From Paenibacillus athensensis (GTDB taxonomy: Bacteria > Bacillota > Bacilli > Paenibacillales > NBRC-103111): DNA of 64,000 nucleotides. Positions within the stretch are counted from its first letter, which is position 1. Each line of letters begins with the position of its first letter. The notes beneath the pieces are model-generated. The model saw only the letters and a list, made by a program, of their open reading frames with translations, ran no database searches and was not told where the DNA came from. The stretch lies in NCBI RefSeq assembly GCF_004514475.2, contig NZ_MYFO02000003.1, positions 310,001 to 374,000 of the forward strand. Reading direction: 5' to 3'. Shown here one piece after another: positions 41,813-50,614 of the stretch. The translations under genes were made by a program, and so were the position numbers.

Positions 41813-41847
41813 GAGTGATTCGTCATCCTTTCGGTTTCCACGCCTGC

Positions 41848-41882
41848 AAAAAGCCTCTACCGCCAAACATCGCGGTAGAGGC
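41848..41882 (-). terminator. Terminator after the LCP gene
   Basis: GCCTCTACCGC and GCGGTAGAGGC (41853-41863, 41872-41882) form an 11-bp perfect stem with TTTTT on the minus strand, between the LCP gene and hemL. Confidence 0.9.
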
Positions 41883-41897
41883 GCAGGTACGCACACG

Positions 41898-42920
41898 TTA
41901 TTTTTTGGATTTCGGTGAAGCGGTTGGCGTCGGCGATTTGCTGGCTTGCGTTTCGTCTTCCGTTCGTCCGGCAAAGACGTCCTGCACGTATTGCTGCAGC
42001 TTGTCCTTGTTGGTGGTCAGTACGGAAGCGCCGCGAATGTTTTTCTCGACGACGAGGTCCGTCGGCGGCAGCTGGGCGCTGGCAATGCCATCGGCTTTCG
42101 CTTCGTAGCCGAGCTGGGCCAGCTTGAGCATGTCGTTGACGCTCAGATTTGTTTCAATGTAAGGATCAATCGCGTTCAGAATGCGCGGCAGCTTGATCAG
42201 CGAAGACGTCGTCTGCAGCTTTTGGGCAACGGCGGACAGGAACTTGCGCTGACGCTCGGTGCGGGCGAAGTCGGACAACGCATCGTGGCGGAAGCGGACG
42301 TATTGCAGGGCCGTTTTGCCGTCGAGGTGCTGCATGCCTTTTTTCAGATTGATGTCATAGATGTGATCGTCTTCGGCGTCGGAATATTTCATATCCTTCT
42401 CGACCTCAAGATCGATGCCGCCGATAGCGTCGACAAGTGCGATAAAGCCTTTAAAATCGGTATAAACATAATATTGCACGGGTACGCCGATCAGATCGCT
42501 GACGGTTTTCATCGCCAGATTCGGTCCGCCGATCGTAATCGCGGTGTTGATGCGGTCCTCGCCGCTGCCGGGGATTTTCACGTAGGTGTCGCGAAGAATC
42601 GAGAACAGCTGGGCGTCTTTGGTCACCGGATCGATGCTCGCCAGCATAATGCTGTCCGAGCGGGGCAGCTCGTTATTCTTCAATCCGCGCGAATCGCCGC
42701 CGAGCAGCAGGACGTTGACGCGCTGCTTGCCTTCCCATTTGGGAGGGGCGTATTCTTTTCCTTTGTTTTTGGCTTCTTCAGAGGTAAATACGGTGCCAGC
42801 TTGCTCGTCGCCGTCTTTGGAAATATGGTTGGCAAATGTATAGAAGGAATAGCCGTAATATCCAGCCGCTACAAGCAGAAGTAGCCCGATCAGGAGCAAG
42901 AAACGCTTTAGTATTCGCAT
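41898..42920 (-). CDS. LytR-CpsA-Psr (LCP) family cell-wall glycopolymer ligase
   Basis: 340 residues: a short cytoplasmic start, one membrane helix ([20 protein letters not shown]) and the outside LCP domain with [52 protein letters not shown] and [23 protein letters not shown] enzymes move polymers from undecaprenyl diphosphate to peptidoglycan; the two basic regions bind the pyrophosphate. The tail is Ser/Thr/Pro/Lys-rich. ATG 42920 is preferred to 42938 because AAAGGAG lies 8 bases before it. It could act on the polymer made by the locus at 1-12 kb. Confidence 0.92.
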   Translation of the reverse strand: MRILKRFLLLIGLLLLVAAGYYGYSFYTFANHISKDGDEQAGTVFTSEEAKNKGKEYAPPKWEGKQRVNVLLLGGDSRGLKNNELPRSDSIMLASIDPVTKDAQLFSILRDTYVKIPGSGEDRINTAITIGGPNLAMKTVSDLIGVPVQYYVYTDFKGFIALVDAIGGIDLEVEKDMKYSDAEDDHIYDINLKKGMQHLDGKTALQYVRFRHDALSDFARTERQRKFLSAVAQKLQTTSSLIKLPRILNAIDPYIETNLSVNDMLKLAQLGYEAKADGIASAQLPPTDLVVEKNIRGASVLTTNKDKLQQYVQDVFAGRTEDETQASKSPTPTASPKSKK

Positions 42921-42993
42921 GGCAGTCGCTCCTTTCATCCAGCGGTAACGCTGTTGTTTTAATCTGTACTTTTTTTATTTACAGAAGTAGTGT

Positions 42994-43023
42994 ATCATAG
43001 ACCTATTGTGTATCCGTGCACAA
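42994..43023 (-). promoter_or_regulatory. Promoter candidate of the LCP gene
   Basis: Minus strand TTGTGC (43018-43023), 18-base spacer, TATGAT (42994-42999). Confidence 0.45.
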
Positions 43024-43133
43024 CTACACCGTTTCCTATTATAGATGCTAAGAAAGTTCGATAGCAAGTTTCGGCGAATTTTGCCAAAAAACGCGCAGAC
43101 TGCGCCGAGTCTTCAATGACAGGGGGGATCGCC

Positions 43134-44189
43134 GTGCTGGCGATTGATGTTCAGGATTTACGCAAGGAGTTTAAGGTCCAGCAAAGCCGTCAGGGTCTGA
43201 AGGGCGCTTTTCAGGATTTGTTTCAGCGCGAATACAAGCATGTCGCTGCCGTCAAGGATATCAGCTTTCAAATTCCCAAGGGCGAGATTTGCGGATATAT
43301 CGGCGAGAACGGCGCAGGGAAATCGACAACGATCAAAATGCTGACCGGCATTCTCGTTCCGACTTCGGGCGATATTAAAGTCAACGGATACGTGCCGTAC
43401 AAGGAGCGCGAAAAGTTCGTTTCGGGCATCGGCGTCGTGTTCGGCCAGCGCAGCCAGCTGTGGTGGGACATCGGCGTGATTGAATCGTTTCAGCTGCTCA
43501 AGAAGGTGTACCGCGTATCGGAGACCGACTACAAAAAACGGATGGATGAGCTGGTCGAACGTCTGCAGCTGGGCGAGCTGCTGACGCGCCCGGTGCGCAA
43601 GCTCAGTTTGGGCCAGCGGATGCGCTGCGAACTCGCTGCGGCTTTGATTCACAATCCGTCGATACTGTTTCTCGACGAGCCGACGATTGGACTCGACATC
43701 GTGGTCAAAACGGAAATTCGCGAGTTTCTCAAATCGCTGAATCAGCGGTACGAAACGACGATTTTGCTGACGACGCACGATTTACAGGATATTGAAGCGC
43801 TGTGCTCGCGCGTCATTATGCTCGACGACGGCCGGATCATTTACGACGGCGGTCTGGAGGAGCTCAAGCTCAAATGGGGTAAAGGCAAAGAGGTCGTGCT
43901 GCAATTCGAGCAGGCGGTGACGCTGCAGCGGCTGCAGGAGCTGACGAACGGTTATGACGTGGCCTGGCAGCTGGAGAACGAGCTGACGGCCAAAGTATTT
44001 ATCCCGCAAAATCGCGCCAATGTCTCCGAGGTGCTCAGCCGCGTGGTTGGTGTGCTGCAAATCAAGGATATCAAAATTGTCGAAACGAACACGGACGATA
44101 TCGTCCGCGAAATTTACAAGTCCGGTTCGGCGGACGTCAAGCGGCCGGAGCTGGCGCGCGCTGCGGAGGAGGCAGTTACGCATGCTTAG
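43134..44189 (+). CDS. ABC-2 transporter ATP-binding protein
   Basis: 351 residues. Walker A YIGENGAGKSTTIKML, Q-loop GVVFGQRSQLWWD, signature LSLGQRMRCELAAAL, Walker B ILFLDEPTIGLDIVV, H-loop LTTHDLQD. The FGQRSQLWW and LSLGQR variants are typical of the ATPase that works with PF06182-type ABC-2 permeases, two of which follow. GTG 43134 is chosen because GGGGGG lies 7 bases upstream; an in-frame ATG at 43116 overlaps that site. Substrate unknown. Confidence 0.92.
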   Translation: MLAIDVQDLRKEFKVQQSRQGLKGAFQDLFQREYKHVAAVKDISFQIPKGEICGYIGENGAGKSTTIKMLTGILVPTSGDIKVNGYVPYKEREKFVSGIGVVFGQRSQLWWDIGVIESFQLLKKVYRVSETDYKKRMDELVERLQLGELLTRPVRKLSLGQRMRCELAAALIHNPSILFLDEPTIGLDIVVKTEIREFLKSLNQRYETTILLTTHDLQDIEALCSRVIMLDDGRIIYDGGLEELKLKWGKGKEVVLQFEQAVTLQRLQELTNGYDVAWQLENELTAKVFIPQNRANVSEVLSRVVGVLQIKDIKIVETNTDDIVREIYKSGSADVKRPELARAAEEAVTHA

Positions 44190-44976
44190 CGCGTATATGG
44201 AATTGATCCGCATCCGCTTCCTGATGATGCTTGCTTACCGCGTCAACTATTACAGCGGTATTCTCACCTATGGCCTTAATATCGGGACCTCTTATTTTGT
44301 CTACAAGGCGATTTACGGCAATCAGGATATGATTCAGGGCCTGTCCCTGGGGCAAATGACGACCTATGTTGCGGTCTCGTGGATGGGCCGAGCGTTTTAT
44401 TTCAACAATCTCGACCGCGAAATCGCCAACGAGATCCGCGATGGCAGCGTGGCGATCCAGTTCATCCGTCCTTACAACTATGTGATGTCCAAAATGATGC
44501 AGGGGCTCGGCGAAGGCTTGTTCCGCCTGCTGTTGTTTACGGCCCCGGGCCTGCTCGTCGTCTGCCTGCTGCTGCCGGTCAAGCTGCCTGACGCGCCGTC
44601 GGTGTGGGCGTTGTATCTGGTCATGCTGTTTATGAGCTTCCTGATTAACTCCCAGATTAATATTATTACCGGACTTTGCGCATTTTTTCTCGAAAATAAT
44701 GAAGGCTTGATGCGGATGAAGCGCGTGGCCGTCGATTTGTTCTCCGGTCTGGTCATTCCGATTACGTTTTTCCCCGGCTGGTCGAAGACGGTGCTGGAGT
44801 GGCTGCCGTTTCAAGCGATTACGTATTTGCCCGGCGCGGTATTTATGGAAAAAATCTCGGGCGCGGCGGCGCTTGGCAAGCTGGGCGTTCAGGCGCTGTG
44901 GTTCGTATTGCTGATCGTGCCGATTATCTGGCTGTGGCGCAAGGCGCGGACGCGGCTGTTCGTGCAAGGAGGGTAA
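44182..44976 (+). CDS. ABC-2 family permease, subunit 1
   Basis: 264 residues with six membrane helices. N-terminus MLSAYMELIRIRFLMMLAYR then FYFNNLDREIANEIRDGSVA, a loop typical of the family. The ATG 44182 overlaps the ATPase stop by 8 bp and has GGAGGAGG 9 bases upstream. It pairs with the next gene to form a heterodimeric permease. Confidence 0.9.
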   Translation: MLSAYMELIRIRFLMMLAYRVNYYSGILTYGLNIGTSYFVYKAIYGNQDMIQGLSLGQMTTYVAVSWMGRAFYFNNLDREIANEIRDGSVAIQFIRPYNYVMSKMMQGLGEGLFRLLLFTAPGLLVVCLLLPVKLPDAPSVWALYLVMLFMSFLINSQINIITGLCAFFLENNEGLMRMKRVAVDLFSGLVIPITFFPGWSKTVLEWLPFQAITYLPGAVFMEKISGAAALGKLGVQALWFVLLIVPIIWLWRKARTRLFVQGG

Positions 44977-44980
44977 GCCG

Positions 44981-45766
44981 ATGTTCTATTTGTCTCTTGT
45001 AGCCGATTATTTCAAAAATTATATGAAAACCCGGCTGACCTACCGATCCGATTTCTGGATTGAGGTGTTGTCCGACTTGATGTTTAACGGACTGAATCTG
45101 ATTTTCATTCTCGTCATCTTCCAGCAAACGGCGCTGATGGGCTCGTGGAACCGTGATCAGATTTTGTTTATTTACGGATTTTTTATGATTCCTTACGGGT
45201 TGTTCATTACATTTTTTAACCTGTGGAATTTCAGCGAACGTTATATTGTCAAAGGCGAGCTGGACCGCATCCTGACCCGTCCGGCGTATAACCTGTGGCA
45301 GCTGATGCTGGAAAATATCGATCCGGCTTCGCTGTTCAGCGCGATTGCCGGGTTTATCGTCATGGCCTATTCGTGGAGCCAGCTGGGGCTGCCGTTCCAC
45401 GTCAGCGATTTGTTCGTGTTTGCGCTGCTGGTGGTTAGCGCGGTGCTGATTTATGGCGGCATCTATACGTCGCTGACGGCGCTTGCCTTTTTCTCCGACG
45501 CGCCAACCGGCATTATGCCGCTGATCTGGAACATTCAGAACTATGGACGCTATCCGGTCAATATCTATAACAAGCTGATCAAGGGCGTGCTCACTTGGGT
45601 GTTGCCGTTCGCTTTCGTCGGCTTTTATCCGGCGGCGTATTTCCTCGATCCGGCCAACTGGAAGACGTTTGCGCTACTGACGCCGGCGGTTGGCGTCGTG
45701 TTCGCGGCGATTGGGCTGTCGATCTGGAATCTCGGCATTCGCCGCTATCGCGGCGCGGGGTCTTGA
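44981..45766 (+). CDS. ABC-2 family permease, subunit 2
   Basis: 261 residues, six helices, related to subunit 1 by the same layout (FNLWNFSERYIVKGELDRIL matches the loop of its partner). It starts 4 bp after subunit 1 with AAGGAGGG upstream. The three-gene operon ends at the terminator near 45883. Confidence 0.9.
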   Translation: MFYLSLVADYFKNYMKTRLTYRSDFWIEVLSDLMFNGLNLIFILVIFQQTALMGSWNRDQILFIYGFFMIPYGLFITFFNLWNFSERYIVKGELDRILTRPAYNLWQLMLENIDPASLFSAIAGFIVMAYSWSQLGLPFHVSDLFVFALLVVSAVLIYGGIYTSLTALAFFSDAPTGIMPLIWNIQNYGRYPVNIYNKLIKGVLTWVLPFAFVGFYPAAYFLDPANWKTFALLTPAVGVVFAAIGLSIWNLGIRRYRGAGS

Positions 45767-45882
45767 GGCTGCTAACGGCAGGCCGGTCAACACGGTCTGA
45801 TAGCCGCCGTTCGGCCGGCCGCACTCCAGGAGTCGCGCGCGGTGCGGACATGATCGGCGGCTTCTCGAACAACAAGCCATCT

Positions 45883-45923
45883 AAAAAGCTTCCTTCCCGC
45901 GAAGTAGGGGAGGAAGCTTTTTG
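45883..45923. terminator. Bidirectional terminator between ABC operon and SLH gene
   Basis: AAAAAGCTTCCTTCCC (45883-45898) and GGGGAGGAAGCTTTTT (45907-45922) pair over a short loop; both strands have T runs. The rest of the gap from 45767 is GC-rich and featureless. Confidence 0.9.
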
Positions 45924-45982
45924 TTAGTGACGGCGGTTGCGAGCATACATTCAGGTTGTAAGCGGCTTACCGTGCATCCGGT

Positions 45983-47296
45983 TTATGGATTCGCCGGCGC
46001 GGCGGCATCGGAATCCATAGGTACACCGGCATCCGTATCGGCATCCGAGCCTAAGCCGGAGCCGATGCCGGCACCCGAACCGATGCCGGGCAGCGGCTTG
46101 GCCGATTTCGCTTCCTCCGGCACGGTGATCTCGACTGGCTCGTTAACACGCGTATTGATCGAGGTCAGCGACATCGACAGATGATCGATGGGCGCGGGTA
46201 AAGCGTCGCCGTAGGTAATGATGTAGTCGACCTCTTGGCTGAGCGGCAGCTTGGTCGCTTCGTCGAAGGTCTGCACGCCGGATATCGACATGCTCATATC
46301 GCTGAGTCCCGGCGTTTGGGCGATTTGTTCCAGCAGGGCGGAATTGCCGAGCAGATTGCCTAACGTTTGAATCAACTGCCGGGTATCGGCCAGCTTGCCG
46401 TTCATGGAAATCTTGTGCACCTGCTTGCCGTCTTCTTCCGTAACGCCCAGATCGCGATAGAAGAAATAAGGCGTGATCAGCTTGGAAACGTCCATGTTCT
46501 CCTGCTGGAGCTTGATCACTTCTGAAAATTTGAACGGCATGACGGCTGTGGTATCGAACCATTGCATTTCGCCGCTAGAAGGATCAACCGTCTTCATGTA
46601 GCTTCCGTTATCTGTGAAAAATTGTTCCATGTCGGTCGTTGTGTCGGTATCGCCCAGATGAATTTCGAATTTCACTGTCTGGTGCATGCCCTGCGCTTTG
46701 TTAAATTCGAGCATGGAGGTCGCTTTCATATCCGCTTGATCCGGGATGTCCTCAACGCCCGGCTTGAAGAATATGCGCAGGTTCATCTTCGTCTCCGAGC
46801 GATACGTGTTGACTCCCGCCTGCTCGCTGCTTGCGGCTTTCAACCACTCGACGGCGCTTTCGTCGCTGCGCAGCGCGGTACGGACAAGCCCCAGCGCTTG
46901 TTCGGCTGTCGGCGCGGCATCACCCAGCTTGGCTCCGAAGCGCTCCTTCAATTCGGCCAGCGCGCTGCTGTCAGACAGGCCAAGCAAGCGGCCGACGATA
47001 TAAGCGGACTGCTCGACGGTGATCGGTTGATCCAGCCGCAGCGTGCCGTCTTCGTAGCCGTTCAAAATCTTACGCTCCAGCAGCGCGCGGGCATCGTTGG
47101 CGTAAGCCGAGCCTTCGGCTACATCACTGGGCAAAGCTGTGTCGCTGCTGGCCGGAGCGAGCTGCAATTCGCTGGTCAGCAGATGGATGAATTCGCCGCG
47201 GGTTAGCGGCGCCTCATCGGCCGCATAAGCGGCAGGGGCGAGCAGGGTGAAGCATAACGCGAAGGATAAGGTAACGCGTTTGAATTCCATTTTCAT
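45983..47296 (-). CDS. Secreted protein with SLH-like N-terminus (DUF6612-like body)
   Basis: 437 residues. Signal peptide about 1-25 (FALCFTLLAPAAYAA). Residues 28-135 resemble one or two S-layer homology units (PLTRGEFIHLLTSEL, ILNGYEDGTLRLDQPITVEQ). The rest is a mixed beta region with SETKMNLRIFF, FTDNGSYMKTVDPSSGEMQW and IDHLSMSLTSINTRVNEPVE, resembling Firmicute proteins with an outer lipid- or peptide-binding-like fold. The C-terminus is a Gly/Asp/Ala low-complexity tail. Probably held at the cell surface. AAAGGAG 7 bases before the start. Function unknown. Confidence 0.8.
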   Translation of the reverse strand: MKMEFKRVTLSFALCFTLLAPAAYAADEAPLTRGEFIHLLTSELQLAPASSDTALPSDVAEGSAYANDARALLERKILNGYEDGTLRLDQPITVEQSAYIVGRLLGLSDSSALAELKERFGAKLGDAAPTAEQALGLVRTALRSDESAVEWLKAASSEQAGVNTYRSETKMNLRIFFKPGVEDIPDQADMKATSMLEFNKAQGMHQTVKFEIHLGDTDTTTDMEQFFTDNGSYMKTVDPSSGEMQWFDTTAVMPFKFSEVIKLQQENMDVSKLITPYFFYRDLGVTEEDGKQVHKISMNGKLADTRQLIQTLGNLLGNSALLEQIAQTPGLSDMSMSISGVQTFDEATKLPLSQEVDYIITYGDALPAPIDHLSMSLTSINTRVNEPVEITVPEEAKSAKPLPGIGSGAGIGSGLGSDADTDAGVPMDSDAAAPANP

Positions 47297-47343
47297 AAAT
47301 AATCTCCTTTACCCGAGGAAGTATGTTCCATCTTACGGTACCA

Positions 47344-47358
47344 CAATCCGGCGGATTG
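47344..47358. promoter_or_regulatory. 15-bp perfect palindrome between the SLH and bcp genes
   Basis: CAATCCG-G-CGGATTG. It lies 48 bp upstream of the SLH gene start in the divergent promoter region; a candidate operator with no known match. Confidence 0.35.
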
Positions 47359-47472
47359 CGCCAGCTTTTCCATCCGCTCTGCGTCGGAGCGCATGCAAAC
47401 AGAACCCGCCGCACGCGGCTACCGAAGCTTGGCATCGGCCGTAGAGCAACGGCGGATTCGTGCCGGATCGGG

Positions 47473-47501
47473 TTGCCGCATGCTTTTATATCGCCTACAA
47501 T
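47473..47501 (+). promoter_or_regulatory. Promoter of bcp
   Basis: TTGCCG (47473-47478), 17-base spacer, TACAAT (47496-47501), about 40 bases before the ATG. Confidence 0.6.
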
Positions 47502-47541
47502 AGCAGATAGACAAATAGATGAAAGGCAGGGAGAGACGATC

Positions 47542-48006
47542 ATGACAACGGCAGTGGGCCAAATGGCTCCCGATTTCACGCTGGCAGGCTCCAACGGTCA
47601 GGATGTCGCTTTACGCGACTATGCGGGAAAGAAAGTCGTCATTTATTTTTATCCGCAGGACAATACGCCCACCTGCACGACGCAGGCGTGCGATTTTCGC
47701 GATTATAACGGCAAATTTGCCCAATTGGGCGTGGAGGTTCTGGGCATCAGTCCCGACCCGTTGACGGCGCACGACAAATTTATCGCCAAACACGAGCTGC
47801 CGTTTGTGCTGCTTTCCGATCCCGCGCATGAGGCTGCGGAGGCGTACGGCGTATGGGCGCTCAAAAAATTGTACGGACGCGAATACATGGGGATCGTGCG
47901 GTCGACGTTTTTGATCGACGAACAAGGACGGATCGCCAGGGAGTGGCGCAACGTGCGGATTAAAAATCACGTTCAACAGGTATTGGAAGCGGCAGCGGCT
48001 CTGTAA
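47542..48006 (+). CDS. bcp: Thioredoxin-dependent peroxiredoxin (Bcp/PrxQ)
   Basis: 154 residues, normal length. It reduces peroxides using thioredoxin. The peroxidatic motif is PQDNTPTCTTQACDFRD with the C-x4-C pair of PrxQ-type enzymes; GISPDPLTAHDKF and SDPAHEAAEAYGVW follow. ATG 47542 with AGGGAGAG upstream; an in-frame start at 47323 lies upstream of the promoter and is rejected. Monocistronic. Confidence 0.96.
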   Translation: MTTAVGQMAPDFTLAGSNGQDVALRDYAGKKVVIYFYPQDNTPTCTTQACDFRDYNGKFAQLGVEVLGISPDPLTAHDKFIAKHELPFVLLSDPAHEAAEAYGVWALKKLYGREYMGIVRSTFLIDEQGRIAREWRNVRIKNHVQQVLEAAAAL

Positions 48007-48029
48007 GGAGCACGGGTGCGGGCATGAGG

Positions 48030-48066
48030 GAAAGCGGACAGCTACGGGCTGCCCGCTTTCTTTTTT
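48030..48066 (+). terminator. Terminator of bcp
   Basis: GAAAGCGG (48030-48037) and CCGCTTTC (48053-48060) with inner CAGC/GCTG pairing, followed by TTTTTT. Confidence 0.88.
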
Positions 48067-48167
48067 AGCTTATGTGTGACAATCACGGCAAGGCCGGCGC
48101 TTTCGCTTCGGGAGCCGCCCATGGCGAAGAAAGTCCGGTAGACGTTGATGGCTTTCGCTTTTACTGA

Positions 48168-49178
48168 TCAATCCAGACGAACAATAGTCAGCGTAGCGCC
48201 TGCGCCGCCGCCGAGCAGCGTGGCTGCGCCCAGCAAGCCGAACAGCTGCAGCGTGATGGTGGTGCCGGCGCTCAGGTTGGCAATGACCGAATTGTTGAAG
48301 GACGAAACCGCAAGCAGCGGATTGACGATCGAAGGGGTGTAGGCTGCGCCGTTGTGCAGTAGGCGCGAGCTAACGAGCAGCGCGGCCGACAAGTTGATCT
48401 GATAGGCCAGCAAATAGGTGCCTGCGGCCGGAACGGTGAAGGTGTCATTCGCTCCGTTGACAGTGACGCCGCCGTTCAACACCTGATTGTTCGGCAGCGG
48501 AATGTTCGTTCCGCCGAGCACAACGGCTATGATGCTGCCCGCCGTATTTGCGCCGAAGCCGTTGACATCGGTGAACACTGTGCCCGTTGCGCCTGTAGCG
48601 CCCGTGGCTCCGGCTGTTCCCGTTGCACCCGTTGCGCCTGTAAGGCCCGTGCTGCCCGTTGCGCCCGTTGCACCTGTCGCACCAGCCGCTCCGGCTGCTC
48701 CGGCCGTACCTGTCGCGCCTGTCGCGCCTCTGGCTCCCGGATCACCTGTTGCGCCTGTTGCGCCCAAGGCTCCTGCTACCCCGGTCGCGCCCGTTGCACC
48801 CGTAGCTCCTGTCGCACCGGTTGGGCCTACCGGACCGCCCGCCGGTCCTGTCGGACCCGTCGCCCCGGTTGGACCCAGCAGCGTCGGCACGCTCAGGACG
48901 CTTTCCAGCTTGGAGGAAAGCAGCAGTTCCTTTTTGATCGCCGTCTCCATTGTTGACTTCACGCTTTGGTCGATGGCCAGCACATCGTTGATGGTAGCGC
49001 CCGGTCCGGAAATGCCTGGCAGCGTACCCAGCACATACTGGATTTTTTCACCCTCTGCGTTGAGAATGTGGCTCAGACCGATTTCTTCCATCGCGATGGA
49101 CGAGAGCAGCAGGTTGATGGCGTCATCGCGGGTGATGGTAATCGTAGGGCTAATATTCGGTATGTTCGGGTAAGACAC
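48168..49178 (-). CDS. Collagen-like exosporium protein (BclA-type) with preface domain
   Basis: 336 residues. Residues 1-95 are a collagen-like repeat preface domain ([38 protein letters not shown]). Residues about 100-205 are Gly-X-Y repeats, mostly GAT/GPT, interrupted by [13 protein letters not shown]. The C-terminal 130 residues form a C1q/TNF-like jelly-roll ([20 protein letters not shown] ... LTIVRLD), as in BclA. Trimers of such proteins make the hair-like nap of the spore surface and are O-glycosylated on Thr. Start GTG 49178 with AAGGAG 9 bases upstream. Probably made in the mother cell during sporulation. Confidence 0.9.
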   Translation of the reverse strand: MSYPNIPNISPTITITRDDAINLLLSSIAMEEIGLSHILNAEGEKIQYVLGTLPGISGPGATINDVLAIDQSVKSTMETAIKKELLLSSKLESVLSVPTLLGPTGATGPTGPAGGPVGPTGATGATGATGATGVAGALGATGATGDPGARGATGATGTAGAAGAAGATGATGATGSTGLTGATGATGTAGATGATGATGTVFTDVNGFGANTAGSIIAVVLGGTNIPLPNNQVLNGGVTVNGANDTFTVPAAGTYLLAYQINLSAALLVSSRLLHNGAAYTPSIVNPLLAVSSFNNSVIANLSAGTTITLQLFGLLGAATLLGGGAGATLTIVRLD

Positions 49179-49213
49179 GGATGTTCACTCCTTTTCGCTT
49201 CAACTGGATGTTG

Positions 49214-49248
49214 ATGTTTAGCAGAAATCAACATGATTCGCTAAACAT
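49214..49248. promoter_or_regulatory. 9-bp inverted repeat upstream of the collagen-like gene
   Basis: ATGTTTAGC (49214-49222) and GCTAAACAT (49240-49248) are perfect inverted copies 17 bases apart, 36-70 bases upstream of the GTG start. Either an operator for a dimeric regulator or a leader hairpin. Confidence 0.5.
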
Positions 49249-49288
49249 TTCATGATCAATATATAAATGGAATTGGAGATTTAGAATA

Positions 49289-50263
49289 TTAACGTCGTTT
49301 TTTTTGCCGGGATGGGGGATCGGGACGTTTCGCTGAGTCTTTGTGCAGCCACGGCTTGGCCGGCGGCGCAGGATTCGACGCCGTTTCTCTGGCGCTGCCG
49401 GTTAACCCGCCGTCTGCGCGCGCTGTGCCGAGCAGCGTTTTCAAGCTGCCGATTTGCAGCAGCAAGGCGGGGAAGCTTGCAGCCTCCCCGCCTGCGTACA
49501 GCGCGCCTTCCAGACGGAGCAGGGCAGCGAACGCCGCTGCGGCTTCGACGACGCCGGGCTGCGAAGCCCCGCTGTGCGAAGCCCGGCCACTGCCGGTTCG
49601 TCCGAGCAAAGCCAGCTTGCGGCGGACGTACAGCAGCCAATCGACGGCAACGCCGAGCAGGCGCTCGCTCCAGCGGCGGCTTGTTTCGGGCGGGACGCCG
49701 GCCAGCGGCACTTGGCGGACGGAGCCGGCAGCGCCCGCCCCCCGCCCCGCCGCTGCGGGGGCCAGCCACAGCGCGGCGAGCAGCGCGGCTGTGCCTGCGA
49801 AGCTTGCGGCGGCCGAGGCGGCGTCGAGCAGCGCCCGCTCCAGCAGCTGCAAGCTGGCGAGCTGCTGAACGCGGGGGCTGGACAGCCAGAGCGGAAGCAA
49901 CGTCTGCAGGCGGGTGTGCGTGGCGGCATGAAGGCTGACGGCGGCGTCGGCAAGCCGCAGCAGCGAGCCGAACCACGGCAGCGGATCTTCGGCAGCGTCA
50001 ACGTCGCTTTTGCTCCAGCCGCCGTTACTGCTGCCAGCTGCATCGCCAAAGCTGCCTGCCTGGCCTGCGTCGCCCGCCTGCGCTGCCGCCGAAGCGGCTG
50101 CTTGCGGCGGACGGCCGCGAGCCAGGAGACGGGATAGCTGCCCGTCGATGCGCAGCATGAAGACGGTCAGCGCGTTTTCGGTATACGCCGCCGTTTCAAG
50201 CAGCCAGTCCGGCCCGCGCCGGTAGCTTTCGTCTTGAAAAAATAGCGGCTCGCTATTCTTCAT
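49289..50263 (-). CDS. Hypothetical Ala/Leu-rich protein of the exosporium island
   Basis: About 324 residues from ATG 50263 (MKNSEPLFFQDESYRRGPDWLL...). Recognisable only as an Ala/Leu-rich, mainly helical protein with blocks such as LLRLADAAVSLHAATHTRLQ and a basic end (RPDPPSRQKKRR). Base composition is very GC-rich. It overlaps the stop of the preface-domain gene by 11 bp, which supports co-translation and makes it a probable spore-coat or exosporium-associated protein. An in-frame start at 50299 would overlap more. No family recognised. Confidence 0.6.
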   Translation of the reverse strand: MKNSEPLFFQDESYRRGPDWLLETAAYTENALTVFMLRIDGQLSRLLARGRPPQAAASAAAQAGDAGQAGSFGDAAGSSNGGWSKSDVDAAEDPLPWFGSLLRLADAAVSLHAATHTRLQTLLPLWLSSPRVQQLASLQLLERALLDAASAAASFAGTAALLAALWLAPAAAGRGAGAAGSVRQVPLAGVPPETSRRWSERLLGVAVDWLLYVRRKLALLGRTGSGRASHSGASQPGVVEAAAAFAALLRLEGALYAGGEAASFPALLLQIGSLKTLLGTARADGGLTGSARETASNPAPPAKPWLHKDSAKRPDPPSRQKKRR

Positions 50264-50558
50264 GACAATGCTCTTCGTGCTCGATGAGGTCGATGACATC
50301 CTCCAGCTTGAATTGGAGCAGCATCTGGTTTTTGATCACGCTGCGCAGCATGCGTTCCACGCTTTTGTTCGCGAGCAGCATTTCGTGGAACGTCAAATGC
50401 TCCATTTGCAGCATTCGCTGCAGCTTTTCGCCTTCGGCATTCATAATGTGCGACATGCTGATTTCCTCCAGAGCTATGGAGCTGAGCAGCAGATAGACGA
50501 CTTCCTCGCGGCTGAGCGTAATCAGCGGATTGATGTCGGGAATATTGGGCATGGACAT
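50253..50558 (-). CDS. Stand-alone collagen preface-domain protein
   Basis: 101 residues. It aligns over most of its length with the N-terminus of the collagen-like protein at 48168-49178 (NIPDINPLITLSREEVVYLL; LLLSSIALEEISMSHIMNAE against [20 protein letters not shown]) but has no Gly-X-Y part and ends in an acidic/His tail (IEHEEHCHEE). Start ATG 50558 with GGAGGT 8 bases upstream. It may occupy the same basal-layer sites as the collagen proteins or act in their assembly. Co-transcribed with the hypothetical gene after it. Confidence 0.75.
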   Translation of the reverse strand: MSMPNIPDINPLITLSREEVVYLLLSSIALEEISMSHIMNAEGEKLQRMLQMEHLTFHEMLLANKSVERMLRSVIKNQMLLQFKLEDVIDLIEHEEHCHEE

Positions 50559-50614
50559 GGATCATGACCTCCGGCACGTTGAACTGTTCGGGCGTACCCG
50601 TGGCGGTGCGGCCC

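Noticed and set aside
40313..41818. 500-codon plus-strand open frame opposite hemL
   Set aside because: Antisense frame; hemL is unambiguous on the other strand.
47323..47541. Upstream extension of bcp
   Set aside because: The promoter boxes and ribosome site lie inside it, and the extra residues do not resemble peroxiredoxin.
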